Part shown: positions 1 through 10,494 of the stretch, one piece after another
Layout: each line of letters opens with the position of its first letter
Numbering within the stretch: position 1 is the stretch's first letter
Assembly (NCBI GenBank): GCA_023101885.1
Contig: JALPQD010000102.1
Span: 2,478,971 to 2,542,970 of the forward strand
From: Typhlomys cinereus
Lineage: Eukaryota; Chordata; Mammalia; Rodentia; Platacanthomyidae
DNA length: 64,000 bases
Reading direction: 5' to 3'
Translations under genes and position numbers: made by a program
The notes under the pieces: model-generated
What the model saw: only the letters and a program-made list of their open reading frames with translations
Database searches by the model: none
Told to the model about the DNA's origin: nothing

Positions 1-239
1 AGATGATGTATTCAGATTATTTGTGAACTGTTTGTCATCACAGATATAGAACAAGTTCTATGGGATTGGGTCATTGACCAAGATGAAGCCACATTTTTCT
101 AATACTAGGACTTGATGCTTCTTAACAATTTCAGGTCTTGTCCCAACATTTAGACTAAATAAATATGATTTGGGTTTAGGATTATCAAGGCTGATAGGAG
201 CCTAAAATGTAAATCAACCTCAGAAAAGAAAACATTTGT

Positions 240-279
<40 letters not shown>

Positions 280-415
280 CATGAGATGGATAATCACATT
301 TCTAACAAGTTCCCTAGATTATTTTGGCTGTTTCATGTATGTTTAAGCATGCAATCTTGTAAACATCCACAGGTAAGAAGCAAATGATTACTACTCCTAC
401 TATTTTTTATTACAG
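1..415 (+). other. Rasgef1b: Rasgef1b intron, 3' end
   Basis: This is intronic sequence leading to the acceptor at 414-415. It holds a TG microsatellite at 237-279 and nothing else recognised. Confidence 0.8.
237..279. repeat. (TG)n microsatellite
   Basis: About 20 uninterrupted TG units in the intron, preceded by TTTG. Confidence 0.97.
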
Positions 416-511
416 CATCAGATGGACCCTTCAAGCAATTTCTATAATTATCGAACAGCTCTTCGAGGGGCAGCTCAAAGGTCTTTAACTGCTCACAGCA
501 GCAGAGAGAAG
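416..511 (+). CDS. Rasgef1b: Rasgef1b coding exon (first of five visible)
   Basis: This 96-bp exon encodes 32 residues beginning HQMDPSSNFYNY and ending HSSREK. It is flanked by an acceptor (T-rich tract, then ACAG) and a GTATGC donor, and it starts and ends in phase 0. It continues in frame into the exon at 5598. The joined product of the five exons matches what I know of the RASGEF1B C-terminus. RASGEF1B is a Ras-family guanine nucleotide exchange factor of about 470 residues, reported to act on Rap2 and to be induced by Toll-like receptor signalling in macrophages. This exon lies within the C-terminal catalytic RasGEF (CDC25-like) domain. The upstream exons, including the REM/RasGEF-N part, lie outside the window. 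RASGEF1A or RASGEF1C are possible alternatives, but the residues fit 1B best. Confidence 0.92.
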
Positions 512-2465
512 GTATGCGACTGAAGTATCTTGTTACCTGTGAGAGTCTTGCTATAAACTACTTATGCACAGAGCTGCTTTTTCCAGCTCCGAACAAAGAA
601 AGGTATATATGACACTTAAGGAGGAATGAGGTATATGTGATCATGTAAGGAGAAATGAGAAAGAAAAGCTGAACTGTGGACAAGGGAAGGTGATGTGGAG
701 TGGAGCTCTGCAAATATATATCACTGTGTGATTGTATTTCTGGCATATTTATTCCGTAGCATGTCTTAGTTGTATTTCAGGCAATAAATTAAGTCATGTG
801 TTAAGATGACTACTAGCATTAGGGAGCAATTTGGTTTAATGGACAAAAGACATTTAAGCTCTGTACCAGATAGCTGACTTAATATAACCTTTTCTCGTAG
901 AAGCTTTAGTGTACCTCCCACAGTTAAGTCATTTATTTTCAGAAAGTAGGTTAGTTGCTACAGCATTAGGACCTGCTGTTACTAATTGGATATGTAGGTA
1001 GCAGGAAAAAAATATAGAGGTGATGTCTGAGAAATTAGTACCCCAATTCTTCTTTCCCCTGCTCTTCATCAAGTTAGCTCTGTGCTGACCCTCTTGTGCT
1101 CTTGACACCAAGGGTCCTGTTGGCACAGCTTTGTGCCCTGCTTGGTGGCAGAGAAATAAGTTGTCTTGACATTTATCTGCCATGTTCTGGAGACGTTCTT
1201 GCCCAGTGATGGCAAGTAGCTAATGAAGATGGCTTGGTGGAGGTCATGTTCTGTCTGAGTTCTGTCCATTTACTAACAGGAATTGTGTCTTCAACAAATA
1301 AAAAAGAGACTAGACAAAAAATGTTTCACAGTAGATGTGTCACTTCTCCATCAAAGCTTTGGTCTCAGTGACCCGAGGTAACACCAAGAAGCGTAAAGCC
1401 TCTCATTTTAAACGTACCCATTTAAATGTATACATTTCTCAGCCATTTTTCAGATGTCAGTTCTGATCGAGTTTGAGAAGTATTGTTAACATCGTTAACT
1501 TTTAGTTTTAAATGAAGAAACTTCCAATTTTGCCTGATAGTTCTCTAGATTTTACGTTTTACGTACTCAAATCCCCGTACTCCTCTGACCAGGCTGCAAA
1601 AAGATCTTATCTGAGTGGGTTAACCTTCAGAAGATCAGCAGTGCATGGGGAGACTTAGCACCCTGAAGCATAGGCAGCAGAGGCCGTGTGACTGTGTCCA
1701 CATTTCCCTGTGTTTCATGGGGGGGGGGGTTCTGTTTGTTCAGTGGGGAAGTCTCAGGCTTGTCACATCAGAGAGCAGTAGTGCTGACCAAAGTAATTCT
1801 GAAGCCAGCTTCCCTAAAAGATCTCACTTTTGGGACTCTTAACAGCTTTTTTTTTTTTTTTCAGGAAAAAAAATCCCAGTTATTTACTTTCCATCATGAA
1901 ATAAATTCTTTCCGCTTTATTTTTTTAAAGACACTTCTATGTAAGCTTCTGAATTGTAGCTTGTAGTTGACGGAACAAGTGAAATCACAACATTTTAAGA
2001 AATGTACTGCTTCTTCTTTCATAATTGGTCTCAGAGGGATGAGAATAAAAACATTTCTGAGCAAATCCATCTTTTATTCAGAAAGATTGAAATTCCTCAT
2101 ATTTTGAAGTACGGGAGGGCATTCTTTGTTCCAAAGTAATTTTCCATTTGACAGTGTTCCTGGCGGCATAACTAGAATAGTAGTCTTTCATCTTTTCAAA
2201 GCAGAGCTCTACATGGTCTCAGTGGCACATTTCCAGGTACCTATTACAGAGCAAATCAAATCTGTCTTCCACACAGGAGCCTGTAAGTGCTCTCTAAATA
2301 GCTTTTTTTTTTTTTTTCCCTCTTTGGGTACTTGTGCCTCCCAGTTTTTAACTATTCCTCATGTGATTACATAGTTTTCAGTTCTTTTGCTATTCGGTTT
2401 GTGTTTCTGTGAAACACAGTGGTCCTGCATTCATATAGGTGTGGAGCCAATATTGCCTTTAAGAA

Positions 2466-2591
2466 CATCCCGACTCTTTGAATTATGAATAGTTTGTATT
2501 GTGTTCATGAGTCATACTTGGGAATTAAATGCAGAGCTTCATGCATGTTAGACAGTTGATCTTTGCTCAGCTAAGTATCACCAGCCCTTCT
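2466..2591. repeat. 126-bp direct duplication, copy 1 (contains an ID SINE)
   Basis: This is base-for-base identical to 4004-4129, starting CATCCCGACTC and ending CAGCCCTTCT. Its right-hand part, read on the minus strand, resembles a rodent ID element: GGGCTGGTGATACTTAGCTG, then the ATGCATGAAGC core. The left part is non-SINE DNA. Confidence 0.93.
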
Positions 2592-2631
2592 CCTTACTAT
2601 TTTTGGGGTTGAATGGTTTTGTTGCCTGTTT

Positions 2632-2757
2632 TGAGACAGGGCTCACTGAGTTGCCTAGGTTGGTCTTGAACTCACTCCATACTCCTGAATTTGAGATACT
2701 TCTTCCTCAGCATCCCTAGTACTGGGATTATAGGCATGTGTCACCTGGCATAGAGGA
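2632..2757 (-). mobile_element. B1 (Alu-like, 7SL-derived) SINE relic
   Basis: On the minus strand it resembles a B1. On the plus strand the reversed landmarks are TTTTGAGACAGGGCTCACTG, TTGGTCTTGAACTCACTCC and ACTGGGATTATAGGCATGTG. It is diverged. Confidence 0.8.
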
Positions 2758-2779
2758 ATTAAGAACATTTTTAAAAAGG

Positions 2780-2951
2780 AAGTTTGGGACATAGCTGAGT
2801 TGGTAGAGTGCTGGCCCAAACTTCATGAAGTACCAACATGGTGGTACATGCTTGTAATCCCAGCACTCAGGAGTGGAGATAGGAGGGGTTCATGGTATGG
2901 CTTCATAGCAAAGCCAATCAGGAATACATACCTTATCTCAAAAAAAAAAAA
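2780..2951 (+). mobile_element. ID/B1 composite SINE (B4-like) with A-tail
   Basis: An ID-like left part (CATAGCTGAGTTGGTAGAGTG) is followed by a B1-like part (GGTGGTACATGCTTGTAATC) and a terminal ATCTC-A12 tail. tRNA/7SL composites of this kind occur in rodents as B4 and related families. Confidence 0.7.
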
Positions 2952-3448
2952 GCCACTAAGGGAATTGGAAGCCCTTACTATTCAAGAACTACTCTCACCA
3001 ATAGCATTATTGATAAAATCTAATAGAATCCAAACCTAGCTCAAAAAAACCCAGAGCTCTTAAGTTCTTTTAATTTTCACTCTGTTCAGTTTGTATCAGG
3101 GTTACAGCTCTGATGGGGGCCATCATGAGAAAGTGAGAAGGTGAAGCCCTGTAGCCTTCTCGTCCTTGAGCAGGAGGAGCAGAGCAGCCCCCACACCCCA
3201 GTGACTCTGGCCGAGTTTCCGTTTCCTTGGAAGAATGACTCAGTGGTAGAACATCTTGGAGGGCCATCAGTGCAAAAAGCACTAAACTCGCAGAAGGCAT
3301 CATTCTGCGGGTCACAGTTTACAACTCAGTAGTAAGTGTGAACATCAGCACAAGATAGCAAGTGATCAGCACCTCCATGCACCTCCCAGCCTGGCACCAA
3401 GGACTAGAGCAGCACAGAAGAAGAGTTCTCACTTAAAAACAGTTGCTT

Positions 3449-3735
3449 TGGAGCTTGAAAGATGTCTCAGCAGTTGAAGCACTTGCTACACAAGCAAAAG
3501 GACCAGAGTTCGGATCCCCAGATCATGTGTAAAAATGCTAGGCTGCAGTGGGGTGAGCCACTTCTAATTCTGGCCCCAGAAGGCAGAGTGTGGGGATCCA
3601 CAGAGCAGGCTAGCCAGCAAGACTAACCGTAGTCATACACGTTGCATTATAGACCTAGGTTCAAAATGGTAAGGTGAGGAATGACTTCCAATATCACTCT
3701 GAGGTCTCCACATCTGCAAACTCACATGGAAAGCA
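3449..3735 (+). mobile_element. B2-like tRNA-derived SINE, diverged
   Basis: The start GCTTGAAAGATGTCTCAGCA matches the tRNA-derived head seen in the copies at 19.3 and 29.3 kb. CAAGCAAAAGGACCAGAG and a 3' region mentioning TCTCCACATCTGCA follow. The middle is altered compared with the other copies. Confidence 0.65.
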
Positions 3736-3746
3736 TGTATTTATGT

Positions 3747-3750
<4 letters not shown>

Positions 3751-3787
<37 letters not shown>
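3751..3787. repeat. (GA)n microsatellite
   Basis: About 18 GA units directly after the B2-like SINE, a common tail for this SINE in the window. Confidence 0.95.
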
Positions 3788-3788
<1 letters not shown>

Positions 3789-4003
3789 AGTTGCAGTGTA
3801 AAACTACTACATCTTAATTATCACTTTCTTTCCATCTTCTTGGGGCTGTCCTGTGCTGACATATTATGGTTTCCTAAGTGCAAACTCAGTTTGGATGGTC
3901 ACGTGAGAGCAGACACAGCCGCTGTGTAGATGAATGAGCATGGCTGTGCTCCAGTAAAGCTCTGTGGCCACTGTAATTTGAATTTCATGTGATGTCCACG
4001 CAC

Positions 4004-4129
4004 CATCCCGACTCTTTGAATTATGAATAGTTTGTATTGTGTTCATGAGTCATACTTGGGAATTAAATGCAGAGCTTCATGCATGTTAGACAGTTGATCT
4101 TTGCTCAGCTAAGTATCACCAGCCCTTCT
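4004..4129. repeat. 126-bp direct duplication, copy 2
   Basis: Perfect copy of 2466-2591 in the same orientation, 1538 bp downstream. Sequence on both sides of each copy is unrelated. Confidence 0.93.
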
Positions 4130-5597
4130 TATTCTTATTCTTTTGATTTCTTCCTAGTTATTTAAAAAATATGAAGTGTGTCTCCTAGGCCATCCAAAAA
4201 AAAAAAGAAAAAAGCTAGCTAATTGCTAGCTTTTACCACTCGTAAATTATGGCGCTAGATTTTAGGCTGATATCTAACAGAGCCCAGTACTTCCAAGCCA
4301 TTAGGAGTCTTTGGAACAGGCACGGTTTATGCCTGTCTTTACCATTATACAGCTGCTCAGTTCTAGCACTATAGGGCAAGTCTGTAACATTAACAGAAGA
4401 TAGTGGGCTCTTCACTAATTCCGCACTAGAGGCTTTGCAGACAAGAACAAATAGATTTTTCAAAAGCATTACTGAGACTGAAGATTTAATTTGGTTATTC
4501 TCAGAAATCAATGAAACCAAAGATAAGGTTTGTTTTCTAATGACTTTAGGGAAAACCTGAATTTCTCTCTAGAAGTGAATTGATATTTAATAGTTTTGTG
4601 TGTGAGCCAAGAAGCGTTTTTTTTTTTTAATTTAAAGACTTATGAGCTACTTAAGAGACGTCAGAAACCTGATCTCAGAGTTTTTGAAGTTTCCTGTATA
4701 ATCTTTATTTAGTGCAGTTTTGAACTTTAGAAGTTTTTAATCTTTAAAAACATGGACTATTTGAGAACAAGCAGAAAGTACCAAACCTGAGCTTTGTTTG
4801 ATATGTTTGTAGTGGGTACTTTTTAAAAGATTACTACTTCAAGTTAACTTAAGTACGTATCATCAAACCAAACAATCAAAACAAGAAGCTTCCTGATTTT
4901 TAGGTAGTCATTAATTTTACTTCACACATTTCTGTTCCCCCTTCTCTGTGGAATATCTGTCTCACAACATACCACACCTGATACTTACAGGGGTGGCATA
5001 GTACTGCAGGAGCTTTTCCCCAACGGGTGCTGACTTGTTCTCTTCAATACTGGCCCGGTTTACCAAGTTGTAGCAACTATTGCCTGAAACCTTAAAGCTT
5101 ATGCATTGTTTTGGCAATGCCTTCAATGATTAAAAAAAAAAATCTGGGAAAAACACCTCATCTATAATGTAGACATCTAAATGATGTAATGCAGCAAAAG
5201 ATGGATGTATCCTACATCTCTTTAAGGTTTCTTTTGCTACAGGTGGCTCTTAAATGAAAAAGATTCTTTTAGGTATTTTTCCCTTCATGGCAAAAACCTC
5301 TCAATTTTATGAAGCTGTGGCACAAGTAAAACAGGAAAAACTATAGGAAAAACATCTGTCTATCTGCCTGCTAGTAGCACTTGTCCTCATTGTGTTTTGG
5401 TTTTTAATAACATTTACATTTCAGGCAGAATTATATGAGGGAGGAACCTCTTATCATGCAAGATACACAAGAGAGTGTGTCTTAGTTCACTGGTCTTTCA
5501 TGCCTGAGTTAGTGTGATTCGCCCCCTCGTACCTTTGACAGGAGTTTAAATGATTTACTTACTGCCCAGACAAACCTGCATCTTTTGTTTTCTCTAG

Positions 5598-5693
5598 ATC
5601 GTGATACCATTCTTCAGTCTCTTAATCAAAGATATTTACTTCCTCAACGAGGGCTGTGCCAACCGTCTTCCAAATGGCCATGTCAATTTTGAG
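5598..5693 (+). CDS. Rasgef1b: Rasgef1b coding exon (second visible)
   Basis: This is a 96-bp phase 0/0 exon of 32 residues. It contains IPFFSLLIKDIYFLNEG, the RasGEF catalytic-domain segment in which a hydrophobic PF..LL.KDI..L.EG pattern precedes the helical hairpin region. It has a strong acceptor (TTTTCTCTAG) and a consensus GTGAGT donor. Reading begins directly after the lysine that ends the 416-511 exon. No stops or frameshifts are present, so the gene looks functional. Confidence 0.94.
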
Positions 5694-6226
5694 GTGAGTG
5701 TGACGAAGTGGGACATGCAACTCAGAGGAAGATCCGAGTCTCCCCCCCCCCAGTTCCCCCATCCCCACCCCCCTCAGGAGACAGGCAGGAGTCTCACCAT
5801 GCATCTCAGCCCATTCTGGTCTGCGTGGTAGGTTCTGGGCCAGCCACGGGTATATAGTTAAAACTAAATAAGTATCAGAGAATGTGAGGGGCAGGGCATG
5901 GCTTCTCCATATCCCAGGCCCAGCAGCAAAGTGGATTTTGCAGCTTCCGAACAAACTTGCTCTTTCCTTATCGTTTTGTAAGAAATTAACAAAACTAAGC
6001 AGAGTAAAGTAGCTGCACCACTGCCATCACTGTTTTTATTTCTTTTGTGAGGAATCGTGAGCATCTACATTTTACTTGCTTACCTTGCTAGCACATGTCA
6101 TTTCAACTGAATGAAATACGTGGCTGAGACGGGCGTGAACTGGAGGGGTTCATTCTAAATGGAGTTGTCTCTGACAGGCCCATAATTCTTAACAACTGCC
6201 TTTAAGACTCTTTCCTTCTCCTTCAG
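5694..6226 (+). other. Rasgef1b: Rasgef1b intron (533 bp)
   Basis: A GTGAGT to CAG intron. A C-rich run lies at about 5742-5772. Nothing else recognised. Confidence 0.88.
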
Positions 6227-6350
6227 AAATTTTGGGAGCTGGCGAAACAAGTGAGTGAATTTATGACATGGAAGCAAGTGGAGTGTCCGTTCGAGCGGGA
6301 CCGGAAGATCCTGCAGTACCTGCTCACCGTGCCAGTGTTCAGCGAGGATG
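6227..6350 (+). CDS. Rasgef1b: Rasgef1b coding exon (third visible)
   Basis: This 124-bp exon has phase 0 in and phase 1 out. It encodes KFWELAKQVSEFMTWKQ, then a stretch ending LLTVPVFSED, with the last base starting the next alanine codon. The acceptor is CTTCTCCTTCAG and the donor is GTGAGA. The segment is the late helical part of the RasGEF catalytic domain; KFWELAKQV..F and the RKILQYL motif are typical of the RASGEF1 family. The open reading frame is undisturbed. Confidence 0.94.
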
Positions 6351-7563
6351 GTGAGATCATTTGGCAAGAGCCAGCACCCCCAGAGCCCGCCTTTAGGAAA
6401 CCAGTGTAGAAACACTGGGTGCTCATCTGCCCATTAAGTGTGAGGACCACACTCTTCCAACTTAGGCTTTTTCTGTTGCAAGAAATCCCTATGATTTGTC
6501 CCTAGATTATTTTAACTTCCTATTCATCCATAAAGTGTTTCCAGTTTAAACATCCTTCCTGTGCTTCTTCTGCAAAGCCGTGGGCTCGTTCTTGAAGGGA
6601 TTATTACTATCTTTTTCTTATTTGGACTTTCTTCCGTGGAGAAAAATTTGTTTTAGGATTTGTTGATGATTAAGCTAATGATGTGCAAGGGGGGGGGGGA
6701 TAAAGCGCTATTCCTGGCCATTTCAAAAAGATGTACAAAGGCTGGATCTGTTAAAGAGCTAGGAGGAAGGGAGAAGGAGGCAGGAGAGTGACAGGTTATA
6801 TATAGAACAAGTCCACCAGGAGAGAGTTAGAGTTTGTGAAATGAGGAACTTAGTATGATTTGTTTTTTATCCTAATAGTACATGGAAAGTATTTGCACAG
6901 GAGAACACTTTGAATTCATATGACCTGTTTCAGTGGGACCTTGTTTTTCTTCTGTATAAATAAGATTAATAATCTACTTGTAGAATTTTGAATGAGGATT
7001 TTTTTTCTGATCTAAAACTAAGGGAGAAAAATCCTTCTAATGAAGAATGGAATAATAGTCTAGAAAAACAGCCAACTTTTCTTCTCTCTTCTCTCTCCCC
7101 TTCTTTCTCCTCTCCTCTCTTTCTCCCCTCTCTTCCCTTCTCTTCTCATTTCTTTTATCCCCTCCTCCCTCTCCCCTCCCCTCCCTCTTCCTCTGCCCCC
7201 TCCCCTCTCCCCTCTCTTCTCTCTCATTTCTCTTATCCTCTCCCTTCCCCTCCTTCCCTCTTTTCAGTGGAGGGAGCCAGGGAAGAGCCTTGGCCCTGTT
7301 TGTAAAGAACATAAACCAAGTACCTAACAGCATTATGAGGTTGGAACTTTGAAAGCCTTTCCGCCGTGTGAATTCTTAGTTAAGGGTCTTTTTGGCCTAG
7401 AGGCCCTCTTTGTTGAGGTGGTCAGTCAGAAAGCAGCACTTCTCAGAAATAATTCTGAAAATCTAGGAAGTGTTTTGCTTGTACTTCTGCTCAGGTTGGG
7501 GTGGGATGCATTGCAGCAGAAGGCTTTGATCGTAATTCCTTCTCTCCTGTGTTTGCCTTGCAG
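6351..7563 (+). other. Rasgef1b: Rasgef1b intron (1.2 kb)
   Basis: The intron runs from GTGAGA to CAG. It holds a G-run near 6690 and a long pyrimidine tract at 7077-7265. I recognise no transposon in it. Confidence 0.88.
7077..7265. repeat. Pyrimidine-rich (CT) low-complexity tract
   Basis: Nearly pure C/T for about 190 bases with TCTC, CCCTC and TTCC blocks. Reading frames across it, on both strands, are artefacts of composition. Confidence 0.92.
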
Positions 7564-7636
7564 CTCTCTACTTGGCTTCTTATGAGAGTGAAGGACCTGA
7601 AAATAATATAGAGAAGGACAGATGGAAGTCTCTAAG
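7564..7636 (+). CDS. Rasgef1b: Rasgef1b coding exon (fourth visible)
   Basis: This 73-bp exon has phase 1 in and phase 2 out. After completing the alanine codon it reads LYLASYESEGPENN, then IEKDRWKSL, and two bases of the following arginine codon. The acceptor is TTGCCTTGCAG and the donor is AAG then GTGGGT. YLASYE..GP is the conserved C-terminal end of the RASGEF1 catalytic domain. The intron that follows is about 2.8 kb. Confidence 0.93.
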
Positions 7637-8171
7637 GTGGGTCTCCTCGCTGTTCAGTGTTCTGCAGGTCCAAGGGAGACACTGGCTTCGCCTGAAGCAA
7701 GGAATGTGAGCTTCATGGCAAGCCCCCATCTACCTTGTTTAAGTTGCTGGAACCTTGTCTCCTGTCCACGGATTCCCCATGGCTGGAAATTTTCATTATT
7801 GTCTAAAAGATCAGAGGTTTAGGTCTTATTGCTTGATGGTTCTAATCCTAAAATTCTATTTGGTCAGAGAGATAAAAGTAGAACTGAAAGCTGATCAGAA
7901 TTAGGACCAGTTGAAATTAAGGGTGTCACTTAAGTATCAGATGTTAATCCCTCTTTGGTTTAGAGAAAGATAGAAAACTGAGACTCAAAATATAATCATG
8001 AGGTTTTTTTCCCAAATTTTGCTATTCTATTAGTATTTTTCAAACAAAATTTGTAGGTGTTTATATTTTAAACATTTGTGATACTTTAATAGGGAAAGTA
8101 GGGTGGGACAGAATAAGAGACAGTATAATCAAAATTGGTTCAGAGTGCACATCAGAAAGTGAGTGAAATTG

Positions 8172-8275
8172 TGGGTGTTTGTTGTCTTGGGCCACACTTT
8201 TAATCTCAGCTGAGTAACTGAAAGCTCAAGGCCAGCATGGGCTACACAGTGAGACCATATCTTTGGTGTTTCACT
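8172..8275 (+). mobile_element. B1 SINE relic
   Basis: Diverged B1 landmarks are ACTTTTAATCTCAGCTGAG, AAGGCCAGCATGGGCTACAC and AGTGAGACCATATC. Confidence 0.7.
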
Positions 8276-8470
8276 TCTTTCCTCTTTGTTAAAAAAAAAG
8301 TTGTTTTCGGTAAGGCCCCTAGGTATAGCCTGCCTGCTGTCACTTTCCTTGTGGATTTCAAGAAGTTAACTAGTAACAGATTGGTTCTGCATGAATGATA
8401 CTTAATATCTAAATTACCTGTGGAATTCAGACATACTATTAAAACCTAGAGGTACCCATCAGTCTGTCTG

Positions 8471-8523
8471 TCTTTCTTTTCCTTCCTTCCTTCCTTCCTT
8501 CCTTCCTTCCTTCCTTCCTCTCT

Positions 8524-8554
<31 letters not shown>

Positions 8555-8557
8555 TTC
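8471..8557. repeat. (TTCC)n then (CT)n microsatellite
   Basis: About ten TTCC units followed by CT repeats with minor interruptions. Confidence 0.95.
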
Positions 8558-9689
8558 AACACTATTCTTTTATGATGTATCCCTGATGAGGAACAGCTAG
8601 GTTTGACAGCTTACAGGGTCCAAGACTCCACAGTAAAGTCTGAACGTCAGTCTTTCTTCTTACTCCAATGTACTGTGTGCACAGTGTACAGTAACTCCTG
8701 AATGTCTGATTGGTTGAAATGCGAACAAAGTTTGGTGGGGAATTTGTAAATGTGTGGTGGAAGAGTCCATGTGCTGGCTTATATTTGGATATGCATCTGG
8801 AATCTATTTGCAGTTGTATTAAATTTCAGAGTGCATGATAGTGGCATTCTGGTTAGAGTGGGTTTGAGAACTAGCAGAGGCTCAACAAATGAGTGGCTCT
8901 TGTAGACTGAGATAGAAGAATCACAACTGTGAGCCCAGCCTTAGCCACAAAGCAAATTTGAGGCTAGTTAGGCTGCCCAACTCAGTCCTGTCGCCACATA
9001 ATAAATGACAGCATAATTATTATAAACAAAAATGCTGCTGTTTTATTTATGAGAAAAACCTATATGTGAACACATTCTTTACAAGACTAGTTTCTGATTT
9101 TTGCTTCGTGAGGAGTCCTAGCAATCAAACTCCTGCCATGTCTGGCCCATGTCCTCTGTCTCCTCCACCCATTGTGGCCCTGCTTCCTGCCTCCCATCCC
9201 TGGCTTATCCTCCTGAACTCACTAGCTCCTCACACATGGTCTTTAAGAGTCACGTGTCATTTGGTGCAGTGTGTGCATGTGCTTCTCTCCTGCGACTGCC
9301 CAGGCACCTTGGGAGTGAGCATGGGGTCGTGCCCTGCCCCCCCCCCCGTCCCCAGCCTTGGGCACAGCTGCTGCTACTCGGCCCTTGTTCTTGAACTACT
9401 GTGAGGTTCTTGAACTGCTGTGAGGCTGCGGCACTGCAGATGCTGGCCAATGCCTAGCAGCCCCGCAGAAAGAGTGAAGATAAGAAAGTAGTGATTATAC
9501 CTTGTAAAACCACATTATTTAATGCTCTAGAATGGCAGTCCCTGCCTGAAATCTTGCCTACACAGTAGCTTTGAAGGCAACGAGATATTTGTACATAGAT
9601 GCTTTTCCTGCCACTCCTAGGTTGAGCCACTGCAGACACACTGAGAGAGATGCGAATCCACTTTTGAGGGCAAATAACTTTCCTGCCAT

Positions 9690-10105
9690 CATTTACTCAG
9701 TGGTTGTTGCAGTTCCTCCTTCTGCTGTGAGACAATACTCAAATAGCCAGTTTAAGAGAGAAAGAGGAAATTTATTTGACTGACAGGTCCAGAGGAGAGA
9801 TACAGTCCATTAAGGTGGGAATCCTGTAACATAAGGCATGGCAGGCGGCAGAGGCTGGAGGCTGCTGAGGTGCCTGCAAGCTGTCCTAAAGGCAGAGAGG
9901 GCAAACAGCCAACCACAAGAGTAGACAGCTAGTGGAAGCAGGGCCAAGGCTATCTAACCTCAAGACCTGCCCCTGTGACTTGCCTTCTTCCAGCAAGGCT
10001 TCATCTCCTGAATTTGCCACAATACTCCCTAACATCAACATTAGCTGAGGATTTAAACACATTAGCCTGTGAGGGACAACTTGATTTCAAACCATGACAG
10101 TGGTC
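9690..10105 (+). mobile_element. Unclassified interspersed-repeat-like block
   Basis: The segment from GTTGTTGCAGTTCC to CAAACCATGACAG has the layout of a rodent interspersed repeat I have seen in several forms: GAGAGAAAGAGGAAATTTATT, then a stretch with TACAGTCCATTAAGG, ending in ACCATGACAG. I cannot assign a family. Confidence 0.35.
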
Positions 10106-10469
10106 GTAGAATATATTGTGGCAGATGCTTTTTATCTGCTAAGTATACCATTCAAAAATAAAAAATTGCATGTATCTAAAAGCTTTCTGTCATTTGCAGG
10201 CTTCTTTTTAGTGTCATCTTAAGGTAAAACCACTTAAGACACAGATTTCTCTCTAGCAAGGGCTTTGCTATCTCTATTAATAACTACTTAAGCGACTAGC
10301 AATTTTCCCGAGGGATTAATAAGACCTGGTTACCACTCTCCCTTGCTCTAACTACCCAACATTAAAATTAAAAGCACGAAAAATGAAATGAGTTCTAAGC
10401 AAAGCATCTTGATCTGAACACAAAATTGTCCACCGCGTCCTGTCTTACATGGTTTTCTTTATTCGGCAG

Positions 10470-10494
10470 GTCCAGCCTGTTAGGCAGAGTTTAA
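10470..10494 (+). CDS. Rasgef1b: Rasgef1b terminal coding segment and stop
   Basis: The last exon starts after the acceptor ATTCGGCAG. Its first base completes the arginine codon opened at 7635-7636, and it then reads SSLLGRV followed by TAA at 10492-10494. The combined tail KSLRSSLLGRV is the C-terminus I recognise for RASGEF1B. Total coding sequence in the window is 414 bp (137 residues plus stop), with no internal stop across the four joins. Confidence 0.93.

Larger units (their letters stand above)
512..5597 (+). other. Rasgef1b: Rasgef1b intron (5.1 kb)
   Basis: The intron begins GTATGC and ends TCTAG. It contains an ID-containing 126-bp duplication (2466-2591 and 4004-4129), B1 and ID/B1 SINEs (2632-2951), a B2-like SINE (3449-3735) and a GA microsatellite. 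I recognise nothing in 512-2465 beyond short homopolymers, or in 4130-5597. Confidence 0.85.
7637..10469 (+). other. Rasgef1b: Rasgef1b last intron (2.8 kb)
   Basis: Runs from GTGGGT to CGGCAG. It holds a B1 relic, a TTCC/CT microsatellite and an unclassified interspersed-repeat-like block at 9690-10105. I recognise nothing in 8560-9690 apart from a C-run near 9340. Confidence 0.85.

Noticed and set aside
7037..7333. Ser/Pro/Leu-rich and Arg/Glu/Gly-rich frames
   Set aside because: Products of the CT-rich tract inside an intron.
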